From Bacillus sp. CGMCC 1.16541 (GTDB lineage: Bacteria; Bacillota; Bacilli; Bacillales; Bacillaceae_H): a stretch of DNA of 64,000 nucleotides. This document shows positions 16,475 to 26,532 of this stretch, one piece after another. Location: contig NZ_QFRU01000022.1 in NCBI RefSeq assembly GCF_003184905.1, positions 1-64,000 of the forward strand. Reading direction: 5' to 3'. The notes under the pieces were generated by a model. The model was not told the DNA's origin, did not search any database, and saw nothing but the letters and a program-made list of their open reading frames with translations. Position numbers and translations under genes: made by a program. How positions within the stretch are numbered: position 1 is the first letter of the stretch; the number at the start of each line of letters is the position of its first letter.

Positions 16475-17647
16475 TTACACCTCCTCTGTACGTTCATCTT
16501 GAACAAGTGTTAAGAATAGCTTGATTAATTCATCATCCGGTGTACCTCCACCTGTTTGACGCTCATAAAACTTTTTAAATAACTCTTCAACAGGGATATC
16601 ACGTGTTGAGCGTTGTTCTAGCTCTTCTCGGGCTGTATCAAATACAGGACGAATATGAATAAACCCTTGATGAAGCTTACGTAAGCGATGAATCTCTTCA
16701 ATCGATAACGCATCGCTCAAGTGAACTTCTAAATCAACCCATGCTGATTTGTCTCTCCCTTCGTCTAGCCAACGATGGACTTCGGCTAATCCACCAGTTG
16801 CTTTCCATCGTACAAGTGGCTTTCCACTGATTAATGGAATTTCAGAAACTTTGGCGTCTGTTCCTGGTTGAACATCAACAATCGTAACCGACTTTGTATA
16901 ATTAGACTCCGAGAAACTATAAGCTAATGGAGATCCTGAGTAACGCGCTAGTGTATTAGCTCTTTTCACGTCTTGCGGACGGTGCAAATGCCCAAGTGCA
17001 ACATATTGAGCTGCAATAGGTAAGCTTGTAGCTGCGACCGTATAAGCCCCTCCTACTTCAATTGGGCGTTCAGAATCGGTTGAGCTGCCTCCTGTTACGT
17101 ATAGATGACTCATCGCTACGTTGACTGCGTCCGGTGTAAACTGCTCGCTCATTTTGTCAAAAATTCCTCTCACCCGAACATCATATGAGTTACGAATGTG
17201 CATTTCGTCGTTCTCTTCAGAAAGAAGCTCCTTTAACCTCGACTCTGAAGGATAAGGAAGCGCTCCTACACGCAAATATTGACTGCGATTTGGAATATAA
17301 ATGTGTTGCACTTCCGTTGTTGGTAAACCTAGCAACGTGATGCCATGTTGATTAGCTAACGGCGATGCAGCCGACAAACGATCTGGATTATCATGATTGC
17401 CAGAAATCACAATAACAGGTCTCTTCCCTCCATTGCACAAACGAGATATGCTATCATAAAATAATTGCTCTGCTGCTGCAGGTGGATTAACTGTATCAAA
17501 TGCATCTCCCGCCATTAAAACTGCATCAATTTGTTCTTTCTCCACAATTTCTACTAATTCATCTAAAAATTGAGCCTGCTCTTCTAATCGACTACGCCCT
17601 TCTAGCGTGCGACCTAAATGCCAATCTGCTGTATGTAACAACCTCAT
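16475..17647 (-). CDS. sbcD: Exonuclease SbcCD, nuclease subunit
   Basis: Mre11-like metallophosphoesterase, 390 residues. All metal-site motifs are visible: HTADWHLG (5-12), GDAFD (47-51), GNHDN (83-87), and GHLH (219-222). It carries the 3'-5' exonuclease and endonuclease activity of SbcCD. It is 82 bp downstream of addA, with a hairpin in the gap, and overlaps regulation with sbcC immediately after. GGAG lies about 14 nt before the ATG, a rather long spacing. Confidence 0.95.
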   Translation of the reverse strand: MRLLHTADWHLGRTLEGRSRLEEQAQFLDELVEIVEKEQIDAVLMAGDAFDTVNPPAAAEQLFYDSISRLCNGGKRPVIVISGNHDNPDRLSAASPLANQHGITLLGLPTTEVQHIYIPNRSQYLRVGALPYPSESRLKELLSEENDEMHIRNSYDVRVRGIFDKMSEQFTPDAVNVAMSHLYVTGGSSTDSERPIEVGGAYTVAATSLPIAAQYVALGHLHRPQDVKRANTLARYSGSPLAYSFSESNYTKSVTIVDVQPGTDAKVSEIPLISGKPLVRWKATGGLAEVHRWLDEGRDKSAWVDLEVHLSDALSIEEIHRLRKLHQGFIHIRPVFDTAREELEQRSTRDIPVEELFKKFYERQTGGGTPDDELIKLFLTLVQDERTEEV

Positions 17648-17676
17648 CGTTTCTCTAATTCTCCTCTCTCAATGAA

Positions 17677-17713
17677 AATGCAGCCTGAAAAACTCACCGT
17701 TTCATGCTGCATT
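17677..17713 (-). terminator. Hairpin between addA and sbcD
   Basis: AATGCAGC (17677-17684) pairs perfectly with GCTGCATT (17706-17713), and GAAA/TTTC extends the stem after a small bulge. On the minus strand it is followed by TTTTCATT. It is a weak terminator or a processing site that would lower sbcDC expression relative to addBA. Confidence 0.5.
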
Positions 17714-17729
17714 CTCTGTCCTCATTCAT

Positions 17730-20700
17730 CTATACTTCTATCACATAGCCACCATCAAAGAAATACAAATAACGTTTAGTAACCGGTTGTTTAATAATTT
17801 GTTCAATCGCTTTTGCATATAACTCTAATTGAATTTGATAACGATCTAGTAAAACCGGTTTTGCCTTCTCAAAATCTCCATCGAATTGATAGGTGATATT
17901 GTCTGTTTTAAAATCTAATAAAACCATTCCTTCATTCGTTTCATAAAGACAATCAATTACACCTTGAATAAGGATGTTCTCATCTTCTTCTGACTCCCAC
18001 TGCGAATAGATGTCTTTAGCTGATACAGCTAAACTAAACGGCATCTCTCGGTAGACGTGGTGCGCTTCACACAATTGCTGTCCGATCTCACTACTTATAA
18101 ACTCTACGATGGCTTCTACATCAATTGAATCCGCTTGTTCAATTGTTAACAGCTCTTTTATGACCAATTCATCTACAAATGCTTGTACACTTTCTTTCGT
18201 ATGCTCAACAGTCAGTGGAAGATGCTGCATCACCGCATGCATGGCAGTTCCTCTTTCAGCAGCAGTTAGTCCTTTCTTTTGTAAAAAAGTCGGGCGATCT
18301 TCTAACGGTGCCTTGGCTTTCCGAACAAGCGCGTCATCACTTTCTTCATCTACAAACTGTTGACGCTTGATGTCTGATACTGATTGTTTCGAGCGGTGGA
18401 CAGAAGCAGTTGTGAATGGATACGACCAATTCAACCGTGTAGTTACTTTCTCTACATATTCACTCGTAATTGGGACTGGCTTTTGTTGTTTAAGTGCTTG
18501 CAAGATTTCTTCGTGCTGCAACTCTTCTATCACTTCTTGTTCTGCTAACTCTTTTGCTTCCATGATAGTTAAGTGCCATTTAGACGAATCTTCATAAATA
18601 GGTGTTAGTGAAGATGAATCGTCACTAATCATCGGAAGAATATCTCGGTGACGAACAAGAGATGGGCCAATCCAATCCAAATAAGACTTGGCTTCAGCTC
18701 TGACATGCGATGGAAGAACCCATTCTCGATGTTCAATGACACTGCTCCATTTTTTGGCCGTTTTTTCAAAATCGTTAACCGTTCCAACTAAAATAAGCTT
18801 CTCTTTTGCACGTGTTAATGCCACATATAACACACGCATTTCTTCAGCCATGCTTTCTTTTTTCATTTTCTTTCGAATAACTTGTTGCAATAATGTTGGA
18901 TACGTAATACGTAGCTTTGCGTCAATATATTTCGACCCAAATCCTAACTCTTTGTCTAATAAATAAGCTTTATTTAAGTCCATCAAATTAAATTGACGAG
19001 ATAAACCAGCTACGAACACAATTGGAAACTCTAACCCTTTACTACTGTGAATTGTCATCAATCTTACAACGTCCTCTTGTTCACCCAGTGCACGTGCCGC
19101 TCCTAAGTCATCACCTCGATCACGCATTCGTTCAATAAACCGAAGGAAGCGGAATAGTCCTCTAAACGACGTTGCTTCATATTGTCGGGAGCGGTCGTAA
19201 AGCGCGCGTAAATTAGCTTGACGCTGTTTGCCACCAGGTAACCCACCAACAAACTCAAAGAAACCTGTATCACGATACAACTTCCAAATAAGTGCAGATA
19301 AAGCACCTTGTCTTGCTTCTGTTCTCCAAACTTGCAGCTGCTCGTAAAAAGCCTGCACTTTCTCATACAAAGCATCTGTGGCCGCTTGTTCATCAAGATA
19401 GGCAGTGAGTGCATCATAATACGTTCCATTTTTATCAGCAACACGAATTGTTGCTAACTCTTCTTCATTCAGCCCTACAATAGGTGAACGTAAAACGGAT
19501 GCAAGCGGAATGTCTTGATGTGGATTATCAATGACTTTTAATACCGACATCATAATCATGACTTCAGTTGCATCAAAATATCCTGTTGCTAAATCTGCAT
19601 AAACTGGAATACCTTCTTGCTTGAATTCTTCCATAATTTGTGGAGCCCATGGCATAGAACGTAACAAAATAACAAAATCACGGTACGTCACATTACGCAT
19701 CACATCTAATTTGCGATCGTACACTTGGAAACGATTTTGAACCATCTCTTTAATTTTACGTGCCATGGCACGTGCTTCTAGCTGTGCTTTTTCAAGTTCA
19801 ACATCTGAAAATCCAACAAGAGAATCATCTACTTCCTCTGACTCTACTTGTTCACCACTTTCTTTCGTAATTAACAACAGCTCAGATTCCATTCCTTCAA
19901 CAGGTGGATATTGTGCACCTAACTTTAATGATGCATCGTCGTCATAGACAATTTCTCCAACTTCTTCATCCATGATTTGATTAAATAAAAAATTTGTTGC
20001 GTCTAGTATTTCTGTACGACTACGGAAGTTTTTATTTAAATCAATTCGCATACCCGATATTCGACCGTCATGAGTAAATCTCTTGTACTTGCTTAAGAAA
20101 AGAAATGGTTCCGCTAAACGAAAGCGATAAATGGATTGTTTAACGTCTCCAACCATGAATAAGTTTCCTGTTTCTTCTTCATCATTTGTCACCAATTTAA
20201 TGATGGATTCTTGCACCATATTTGTATCTTGATATTCATCAACAAGTACTTCTGCGAACTGATGACGATACTTTTTCGCGATATCAGAAGGCTCAAGATC
20301 CTCAACATTTGGATCTCGTAAAATCTGCAAGCAATAGTGCTCCAAGTCCGAAAAATCAACTAACCCTTTTTCTCTCTTCACTGACTCGTAACGCTTACCG
20401 AATTCGTTCACTACTGTAACTAATGCCTCAATGAGTGGCTTCATTTTTTTAAAATCATCCATATATCCATGAATGGGTCGAGAGAAAAGATCGCCACTGA
20501 TTTTTTCAAGCGCATTTTTTGCTTTTTTACGTAAATCCGATAGCTCATCAATTAAGGCTGAATCATATTCATCACCTTTACAAGGCTTTAAACGCGAAAA
20601 CTTCAAACTTTGAATATCATGATGCAAAGATGAAAATGACTCATTACCTGATTGAATTAAACGTTGAACTTGTTGTAGATCATCTTCAATGTTTGCTGCA

Positions 20701-21470
20701 CGTGGAGCTGGACCTCCAGGTAATCGCGTCACACTCATTGCCTGTTGCAACATCGTCTCCACGCCCTTTAGCTGTAAAAGCACTTCTTCCATTAAGAAAG
20801 ACAGAAACGGTAATTCATCGATTGTTGCACCTTCGTCTACTTCGTATTGTTGCACTAGCATACTTAACCATCTACTTGGATTTGGATTTGAACGAGCAAA
20901 ATCATACACTTTTCGTACCATTAGCTGAATATCTAAATCATGACGGTCGCTTGTATAAGAATCAATTAACTGAAAAAACGCTTGATTATCTTTGAGACTG
21001 TACTGCTCTTCAAATAACTCGTCTAACACTTCTTCACGTAAAAGCTCTGCTTCTGTATCGTTGGCAATACGAAAACCTGGATCTAAATCAATTAAATAAT
21101 AATACTTTCGAATGACATCTAAGCAAAATGAATGTAGTGTAGAAATTGATGCACGATTTAACAAGCTTAGTTGACGACGCAAGTGCAAAGAAGAAGGATT
21201 TTTCTTTAGCTCTTTCTCTAATGCTTCTCCAATTCGCCCCCTCATTTCCGCTGCAGAAGCATTCGTAAACGTAACAACAAGCAACCGATCAACATCAATT
21301 GGATTGCTTGTCGAAAGTAACTTACGAATCATGCGTTCAACTAGTACAGCTGTCTTACCAGAACCCGCTGCTGCTGCTACTAGAATATGTTGACCCGATG
21401 ACACAATCGCTTTCCATTGGTCATCTGTCCATTGGCTTCCCTCAGGCTTTTTTATCATCTCTTCATTCAT
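17730..21470 (-). CDS. addA: ATP-dependent helicase/nuclease subunit A
   Basis: UvrD-type 3'-5' helicase joined to a RecB-family nuclease, the AddA part of AddAB, which resects double-strand breaks and responds to Chi. The 1246-residue protein has Walker A AAAGSGKT (33-40), motif II DEYQDTN near 410, the NFRSR segment of motif III/IV, VRLMTIHSSKGLEF, and the nuclease core LLDFKTD near residue 1183. It starts at an ATGA overlap with addB, indicating coupling. The length agrees with B. subtilis AddA (about 1230). Confidence 0.96.
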   Translation of the reverse strand: MNEEMIKKPEGSQWTDDQWKAIVSSGQHILVAAAAGSGKTAVLVERMIRKLLSTSNPIDVDRLLVVTFTNASAAEMRGRIGEALEKELKKNPSSLHLRRQLSLLNRASISTLHSFCLDVIRKYYYLIDLDPGFRIANDTEAELLREEVLDELFEEQYSLKDNQAFFQLIDSYTSDRHDLDIQLMVRKVYDFARSNPNPSRWLSMLVQQYEVDEGATIDELPFLSFLMEEVLLQLKGVETMLQQAMSVTRLPGGPAPRAANIEDDLQQVQRLIQSGNESFSSLHHDIQSLKFSRLKPCKGDEYDSALIDELSDLRKKAKNALEKISGDLFSRPIHGYMDDFKKMKPLIEALVTVVNEFGKRYESVKREKGLVDFSDLEHYCLQILRDPNVEDLEPSDIAKKYRHQFAEVLVDEYQDTNMVQESIIKLVTNDEEETGNLFMVGDVKQSIYRFRLAEPFLFLSKYKRFTHDGRISGMRIDLNKNFRSRTEILDATNFLFNQIMDEEVGEIVYDDDASLKLGAQYPPVEGMESELLLITKESGEQVESEEVDDSLVGFSDVELEKAQLEARAMARKIKEMVQNRFQVYDRKLDVMRNVTYRDFVILLRSMPWAPQIMEEFKQEGIPVYADLATGYFDATEVMIMMSVLKVIDNPHQDIPLASVLRSPIVGLNEEELATIRVADKNGTYYDALTAYLDEQAATDALYEKVQAFYEQLQVWRTEARQGALSALIWKLYRDTGFFEFVGGLPGGKQRQANLRALYDRSRQYEATSFRGLFRFLRFIERMRDRGDDLGAARALGEQEDVVRLMTIHSSKGLEFPIVFVAGLSRQFNLMDLNKAYLLDKELGFGSKYIDAKLRITYPTLLQQVIRKKMKKESMAEEMRVLYVALTRAKEKLILVGTVNDFEKTAKKWSSVIEHREWVLPSHVRAEAKSYLDWIGPSLVRHRDILPMISDDSSSLTPIYEDSSKWHLTIMEAKELAEQEVIEELQHEEILQALKQQKPVPITSEYVEKVTTRLNWSYPFTTASVHRSKQSVSDIKRQQFVDEESDDALVRKAKAPLEDRPTFLQKKGLTAAERGTAMHAVMQHLPLTVEHTKESVQAFVDELVIKELLTIEQADSIDVEAIVEFISSEIGQQLCEAHHVYREMPFSLAVSAKDIYSQWESEEDENILIQGVIDCLYETNEGMVLLDFKTDNITYQFDGDFEKAKPVLLDRYQIQLELYAKAIEQIIKQPVTKRYLYFFDGGYVIEV

Positions 21471-24400
21471 TTTTTATGGCCCTCCTCTCGAATTTTTTGT
21501 AAAATCAAGTCTTCTTTTTCAACTTTTAATTGACGATATTCATTCGTATCCATTGACTCGTCAAATTGACAAACCGAACGATACTCACAAAACGTACAAG
21601 GTATTTTATCTTTTAATTTATATGGTGAAATATCAATAGCACCATTTGTAATATTTGTACCGACATCCACAATCTTTTTTCGTACATAGTGACGAAGATT
21701 ACTAAACTCTTCTTCACTTGCAATGGATGAATTAGAGTAAAATTCGCCCGTTTTTTTCAAACCTGCTGATACAACTTTTGACTGTCCAACATCAAGTGTC
21801 TCATCCATTAAGCGAACTGTTTCTTCATCTCCTAGCAGTAACCCCTTCATCTTAAATCGTTTAAATAATTCGTCTTCAATTTGATCTAGTGAAAGAGCTT
21901 TTGTTGTACTAATCATTGGGTTATGAACGTGGAAATAAAGTACTCCTGCCGGTAACGTCTGACGTTTATCTTGAAGAAGTTCTTCTGAATACGTAACGAC
22001 AACATCTAAATAAGCAAGCATCTGTAGGGCTAGACCATAATAAACTTCCACTAAATTTAATGCTTTATCACTTGATTTATAATCAATAATTCGAAGCAAG
22101 AGTCCTTTTGAACTTTCAGCTTTATCAACACGGTCAATTCGTCCGACAAGCTCCATCGTATAGCCATTTTCTAATTGAAATTGAATAGGAGGTAACTCAG
22201 CACCGGGACCAAATCCTAATTCTAAGCCAACAGGAGCAAAACCACTCGCTTTTGCATGTTCACTTAACACAATTGATGCACGTTCAATAATTTGTTGAAG
22301 CTTATGTTTCAAGTAGTGATGACGATTTGAACTTAATAAGATTTCGTTTTGAAGCTTTGGTGCAAGTTCATTCACAGCTGTTGAAGAAAGCTGCTGACAA
22401 TCTTTTTTCGTTAAGTGACTCCATTCTCGCTTTTCCATTCGCAGTTCATCTGAAATCATCTTAAGTGCAGCGTGGAATAGTTCCCCGATATCTGGAGCAG
22501 CAAGGCGAAATACTTTTCGCTCTCGTAACTTTAAGCCGTGAGAAGCGAAGTGAGAAAATGGACAGCCTTGAAACTTCTCCATTCGGGACACACTCGCTTT
22601 AAGGTGCTTTCCATATAAGCGACTGCTTGTTTCTTTTGTCAGTGCTTTCGCTTCATTTTTATAAAATAAACTACTTAATACTTTTTCACTGTATCTCTTC
22701 CACTCAGGGTTGTTCACATAAAAGTTATAGACATCCCACCAACTGTCATCCATTGCATAGTGACGCTTCCATGCTTGTAATTGTCCAGCAAGATGTGTAA
22801 TGGTTGTTAATGGATTCGTGACGAATGTTAGCTGTGCCTTTTCATCTAATTCGGCTGGCTCTGTCATTAACAGTGTTTCATCAACTAACGGGAACATTTC
22901 CTTCATTCGATTAATTATGACAGATGGCAACAATGCTTTTCCTTCTTCATTCGCAAGTGGGTAGCTAATATAAAGTGTTTCTGACGGACTTACAAATGCT
23001 AAGTAAATAAGGAATGATTCATCAAATAACTTTGTTCGACTAGTCGGTGCGAGTGATACACCTGCTTCTAATAAATACTCTCTCTCTTGTTCGGATAAAA
23101 TGCCGTCTCCTTGTATCTTAGCGGGGATGATGCCATCATTTACTCCAAGCACAAAGGTTGCTTTAATCTCTGAAAAACGAGAGCGTTCAAAGCTTGCGAC
23201 TAATACTTGGTCAAGCGCAGGAGGAACAAGACCAAATTGCATACTATCGAGCCCTGTATCTATCACATCCGTAAATAGCTTAATTGAAATATTCTCATCA
23301 CCCATCATTTCAACAAATTGATCGAGTAAATGCAGAACAGACTTCCAAACTTGTTCATGTTCACGCGCTTTTTGAACTGTTCCTTTTTCTTCTGCTTGAT
23401 TACGCAATGCTTCTATTTTCTTCGGTATCTCAAGTTCTGTTAAAAATCGATACAATGCTTCACTTTTCTGTCGTCCGGTCTTCCCTTTCTTCAGTCCTTC
23501 ATGAAGCTCTTTTAACGGTCTCACAATAAGTGACCGTAAATGATTAAGTTTGTTTTCAAATTTAATTTCTTCGTCTGTTTTTCCTACATCACTCTCATCT
23601 AAAGAACGATAACGTCGATAGGTCCAACGTTCTTCCTTTGTCCATTTTGAACCTTGAATACCATATGCAAGTACATAATTCTCCAGTAAATCCATCTCTT
23701 CACGATACGTTTTCACATTTGCATCTAACGGAAATAGCAAGTCTGTTTTTACTGCTCGAAAAACGGTTTCATAACGCCACTGACCTGTTGTTACTTCCAA
23801 ACTAGAGCGAATTAATTCAACAAGCGGGTGGTGAAACATCGCTCGTTTTTGGTCAATAAAATATGGAATATCGTAGTCACGAAAAACCGTTTCAAGTAAA
23901 TCATGATAATCTGGTGCATTTCGCACAACAAGTGCAATATCACGATAACGATATTCTTTGTCACGTACGAGCGTTGAAATCTCTCTTGCAATTCCCTCAA
24001 CTTCCGCTCGACGATTCACAGCTGGCATTAAACGAACACCATCTTTTTGTTCATGAAATGGTACAGTTGGACGATCATCAAAAAAACGTTCTAAATGAGC
24101 AATTGCTGGAGCTTTCTCATGACGTTTCTGCTCTTCTAATACATGGTGTCCTGTTATCTCTACGCTATGTTCATTTGCTAATGTAACAAGCGTTCGGTAC
24201 GTTTCATTCGTTTGACGAAACATGTGTAGCTCATTTGGAATAAAATCTTCATGTGGCTTATCCGCTGTTAAAGCAATCGTCATATGTGGACAACTCTTCA
24301 TAAGTTGACTGAGAATGTCTAATTCTTGTGGTGTAAAACTATGAAAACCATCTACATAAATCGTCGCATTTGCTAAATAAGAAGACTTTGGAATTTTCTC

Positions 24401-24964
24401 AGCTAATAAACGTAAATAATCCTCTGAATCTACATACTTACCAATAAGTTGTTTTTCTAACTCATGATAAATAAGCTGTAAATCATATAATTTATCTGCT
24501 AGTACTTGTTCATTATCTTCTACTAATTGTCGCCTTTTCTCTTCTAACGTTTCTGCCTCTAAGCAGTAGCGCTTAAATTCTGTAATCATTTGTTCTAGCT
24601 GATCGATAAACCCTGTTTTCTCAGCTGCTTTTGAAAAGATCTTCAATTCTTCTTTTTTATGTTCAATAATACGTCGAATAAGCATATTGACGCCTGTTTG
24701 ATCCAGGTGATAACGACTCATGCCACCAACTTCTTGCAAAACACGCCATGCAAGACGTGTAAAACTATAAACTTGTGCACGAATCATGCCATTTAGTTCG
24801 GGTGTGCTGACTAATGCATACTCCGATTGGAATGTCATTTGTTCTGGAACAATATAAATAATGGGGTCTCCAAGTGGTGATTCTTTTAACTGTGCTCGAA
24901 TCTCATCAAGACATTGAGTTGTCTTTCCACTTCCTGAACGCCCTACTATAAATTGAAGTGCCAT
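21467..24964 (-). CDS. addB: ATP-dependent helicase/nuclease subunit B
   Basis: Partner of AddA. The ATG at 24964 (MALQFIVGRSGSGKT) is chosen because AAGGGGG precedes it and because the P-loop then sits at residues 8-15, as in the family; the frame is open to 25021. The inactive helicase-like N-terminal half recognises Chi in well-studied AddAB. The C-terminal nuclease has DYKSSD near 962. Cysteines near 800 (CPFSHF) and 1121-1130 (CTFCEYRSVC) are the expected ligands of the 4Fe-4S cluster. At 1165 residues it is of normal length. Confidence 0.95.
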   Translation of the reverse strand: MALQFIVGRSGSGKTTQCLDEIRAQLKESPLGDPIIYIVPEQMTFQSEYALVSTPELNGMIRAQVYSFTRLAWRVLQEVGGMSRYHLDQTGVNMLIRRIIEHKKEELKIFSKAAEKTGFIDQLEQMITEFKRYCLEAETLEEKRRQLVEDNEQVLADKLYDLQLIYHELEKQLIGKYVDSEDYLRLLAEKIPKSSYLANATIYVDGFHSFTPQELDILSQLMKSCPHMTIALTADKPHEDFIPNELHMFRQTNETYRTLVTLANEHSVEITGHHVLEEQKRHEKAPAIAHLERFFDDRPTVPFHEQKDGVRLMPAVNRRAEVEGIAREISTLVRDKEYRYRDIALVVRNAPDYHDLLETVFRDYDIPYFIDQKRAMFHHPLVELIRSSLEVTTGQWRYETVFRAVKTDLLFPLDANVKTYREEMDLLENYVLAYGIQGSKWTKEERWTYRRYRSLDESDVGKTDEEIKFENKLNHLRSLIVRPLKELHEGLKKGKTGRQKSEALYRFLTELEIPKKIEALRNQAEEKGTVQKAREHEQVWKSVLHLLDQFVEMMGDENISIKLFTDVIDTGLDSMQFGLVPPALDQVLVASFERSRFSEIKATFVLGVNDGIIPAKIQGDGILSEQEREYLLEAGVSLAPTSRTKLFDESFLIYLAFVSPSETLYISYPLANEEGKALLPSVIINRMKEMFPLVDETLLMTEPAELDEKAQLTFVTNPLTTITHLAGQLQAWKRHYAMDDSWWDVYNFYVNNPEWKRYSEKVLSSLFYKNEAKALTKETSSRLYGKHLKASVSRMEKFQGCPFSHFASHGLKLRERKVFRLAAPDIGELFHAALKMISDELRMEKREWSHLTKKDCQQLSSTAVNELAPKLQNEILLSSNRHHYLKHKLQQIIERASIVLSEHAKASGFAPVGLELGFGPGAELPPIQFQLENGYTMELVGRIDRVDKAESSKGLLLRIIDYKSSDKALNLVEVYYGLALQMLAYLDVVVTYSEELLQDKRQTLPAGVLYFHVHNPMISTTKALSLDQIEDELFKRFKMKGLLLGDEETVRLMDETLDVGQSKVVSAGLKKTGEFYSNSSIASEEEFSNLRHYVRKKIVDVGTNITNGAIDISPYKLKDKIPCTFCEYRSVCQFDESMDTNEYRQLKVEKEDLILQKIREEGHKK

Positions 24965-25261
24965 CCATATCCCCCTTACATTCATAAACCTATCTTTATT
25001 GTATCGAAAAAGGTAAACCAAAAATAGACAACGCCACGTAAAAAACGTGACGTAACAATCTCTTTTTATTTAAAAATGATGATTTCTCTTCTTTCTATTT
25101 TACTGAAACGATGCTAAAAACACCAATAATCTTCCTTTGAAAGTCATTCCTCTTTTTACAAGTGTCACATATAAAATGAATACCATTTAACGTCCTTTTT
25201 CTCCATTAAACATTTACACACAACAAGCTTCTAGGTCATACGGTATAAAGGGGTGATATGG
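24965..25261. other. Divergent intergenic region addB / MFS gene
   Basis: About 300 bp of A+T-rich DNA between two divergent genes. A short CACGT-N5-ACGTG dyad occurs at about 25034-25048, near the addB start. No coding sequence or known RNA element is seen. Confidence 0.5.
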
Positions 25262-26407
25262 ATGGAGATGAACCAAAAACTTACACATGTTACGTCTTTA
25301 CTTGTCCTTACTGCTATCTTAGTTGTTTCTAACATTTATACGATGATTCCAATTTATGAAACAATTGCGAATGAGTTTGAAGTGCGTGTAGAAGAAGCAA
25401 TATACGGAAGTAGCTTTTTCACCTTTTTTTATGCAGTGGGGTTGTTAACATTTGGGGGACTCGCTCAGCGGTTGAACCATAAGAAAATCATTGTTTTTGG
25501 ACTTTTGCTTTCTGCTTTGACCACTTTTTTGGTCTCGCTATCCTCAACTTCATTAGCACTCTATATTAGCCGAGCTCTTCAAGGTTTTACATTAGGAAGC
25601 TTCGCACCTGTTGCATTTGCCTATACATTTGAATTATTTTCGTCATCAAGACGAACACTTGTGTTAGCTCTTATTAATACGGGGTTTTTAGTCGCAGGCA
25701 TTTTAGGTCAACTTGCTAGTATGGTGATTTCATTGTTTTTTCAATGGGGATTTATTTTTGTTGTATTCAGTGTTGCTTACTTTTGTTTATTTATTGTCAC
25801 ATGGGTTGTCCTACCAACACCTTCACATACACCTGCGATCAACTCCGCTATTCTTTCATCTTTTCGTCGACATTTATCCAACGTCGAACTACTTAAAAGC
25901 TACATCATCACCTTTACCTTGATGCTGTCATTTGTTTTCTTTTATGAAAGTCTAGCTAAATACTTTTTATCTACACCTGCTCTCAATACACATACGGTGT
26001 TTATGATTCGTTCTGTTGGTTTAATTGGGGTTATTTTATCGTTGTTTACAGGACCCATCATTGAACGATATGGTGGAAAAAAGACGTTACGGATTGGATT
26101 TCTTATTGGAACTCTTTCACTTGTCTCTATCGTTCTGTACCCATCTATTTCAAATATTGCGTTCTCCTCTATCTTTTTTGTTGCCGCTATTTCATTACTC
26201 TTGCCTAGTGTAATTACATGCATTGGAAATGAAGCGAAACAGCACCGAACGTCTGCTATATCTCTTTATTCATTTATTTTACTAACAGGCGCAAGCATCG
26301 CACCACTTATCGTAAAACCATTTAGCTTCCAATCTTCCATATTAGTCCTTATTCTTATCTTCCTTATAAATATAATAACTTCATCGTTTTTAAAGACAGA
26401 TCGCTAA
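25262..26407 (+). CDS. MFS transporter, 12 helices
   Basis: A 381-residue major facilitator. Twelve hydrophobic segments are visible, with the loop 2-3 motif GLAQRLNHKKI in the first half and its counterpart GPIIERYGGKKTLR in the second. The composition and length fit drug/sugar-efflux-type MFS carriers (YnfM/AraJ-like); the substrate cannot be told. ATG at 25262 has AAAGGGGTG 6 nt upstream; GTG at 25253 and ATG at 25268 are alternatives. It is a single gene divergent from addB. Confidence 0.82.
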   Translation: MEMNQKLTHVTSLLVLTAILVVSNIYTMIPIYETIANEFEVRVEEAIYGSSFFTFFYAVGLLTFGGLAQRLNHKKIIVFGLLLSALTTFLVSLSSTSLALYISRALQGFTLGSFAPVAFAYTFELFSSSRRTLVLALINTGFLVAGILGQLASMVISLFFQWGFIFVVFSVAYFCLFIVTWVVLPTPSHTPAINSAILSSFRRHLSNVELLKSYIITFTLMLSFVFFYESLAKYFLSTPALNTHTVFMIRSVGLIGVILSLFTGPIIERYGGKKTLRIGFLIGTLSLVSIVLYPSISNIAFSSIFFVAAISLLLPSVITCIGNEAKQHRTSAISLYSFILLTGASIAPLIVKPFSFQSSILVLILIFLINIITSSFLKTDR

Positions 26408-26429
26408 AAGATAGGAAAAAATGACTTTA

Positions 26430-26527
26430 TGAAACATCCCTTGCAAATTCAAGGTTTGATTTGTACTGAATCTTATCAGCAAAGGATGTTTCAGTATAAT
26501 CAAATGAGGCTTTTTCCTCTTTTGATT
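26430..26527. terminator. Two adjacent hairpins between MFS and SDR genes
   Basis: First, TGAAACATCC (26430-26439) pairs perfectly with 26484-26493 around a 44-nt loop. Second, AATCAAATGAGG (26498-26509) pairs with CCTCTTTTGATT (26516-26527) with one mismatch and a T-rich loop. They separate converging genes and probably terminate both, although neither is followed by a long T-run. Confidence 0.5.
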
Positions 26528-26532
26528 AACAC

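Noticed and set aside
20519-20995. 158-codon plus-strand frame inside addA
   Set aside because: Lies wholly antisense to AddA helicase sequence, is rich in His/Leu as expected for a reverse-complement shadow, and lacks a ribosome-binding site.
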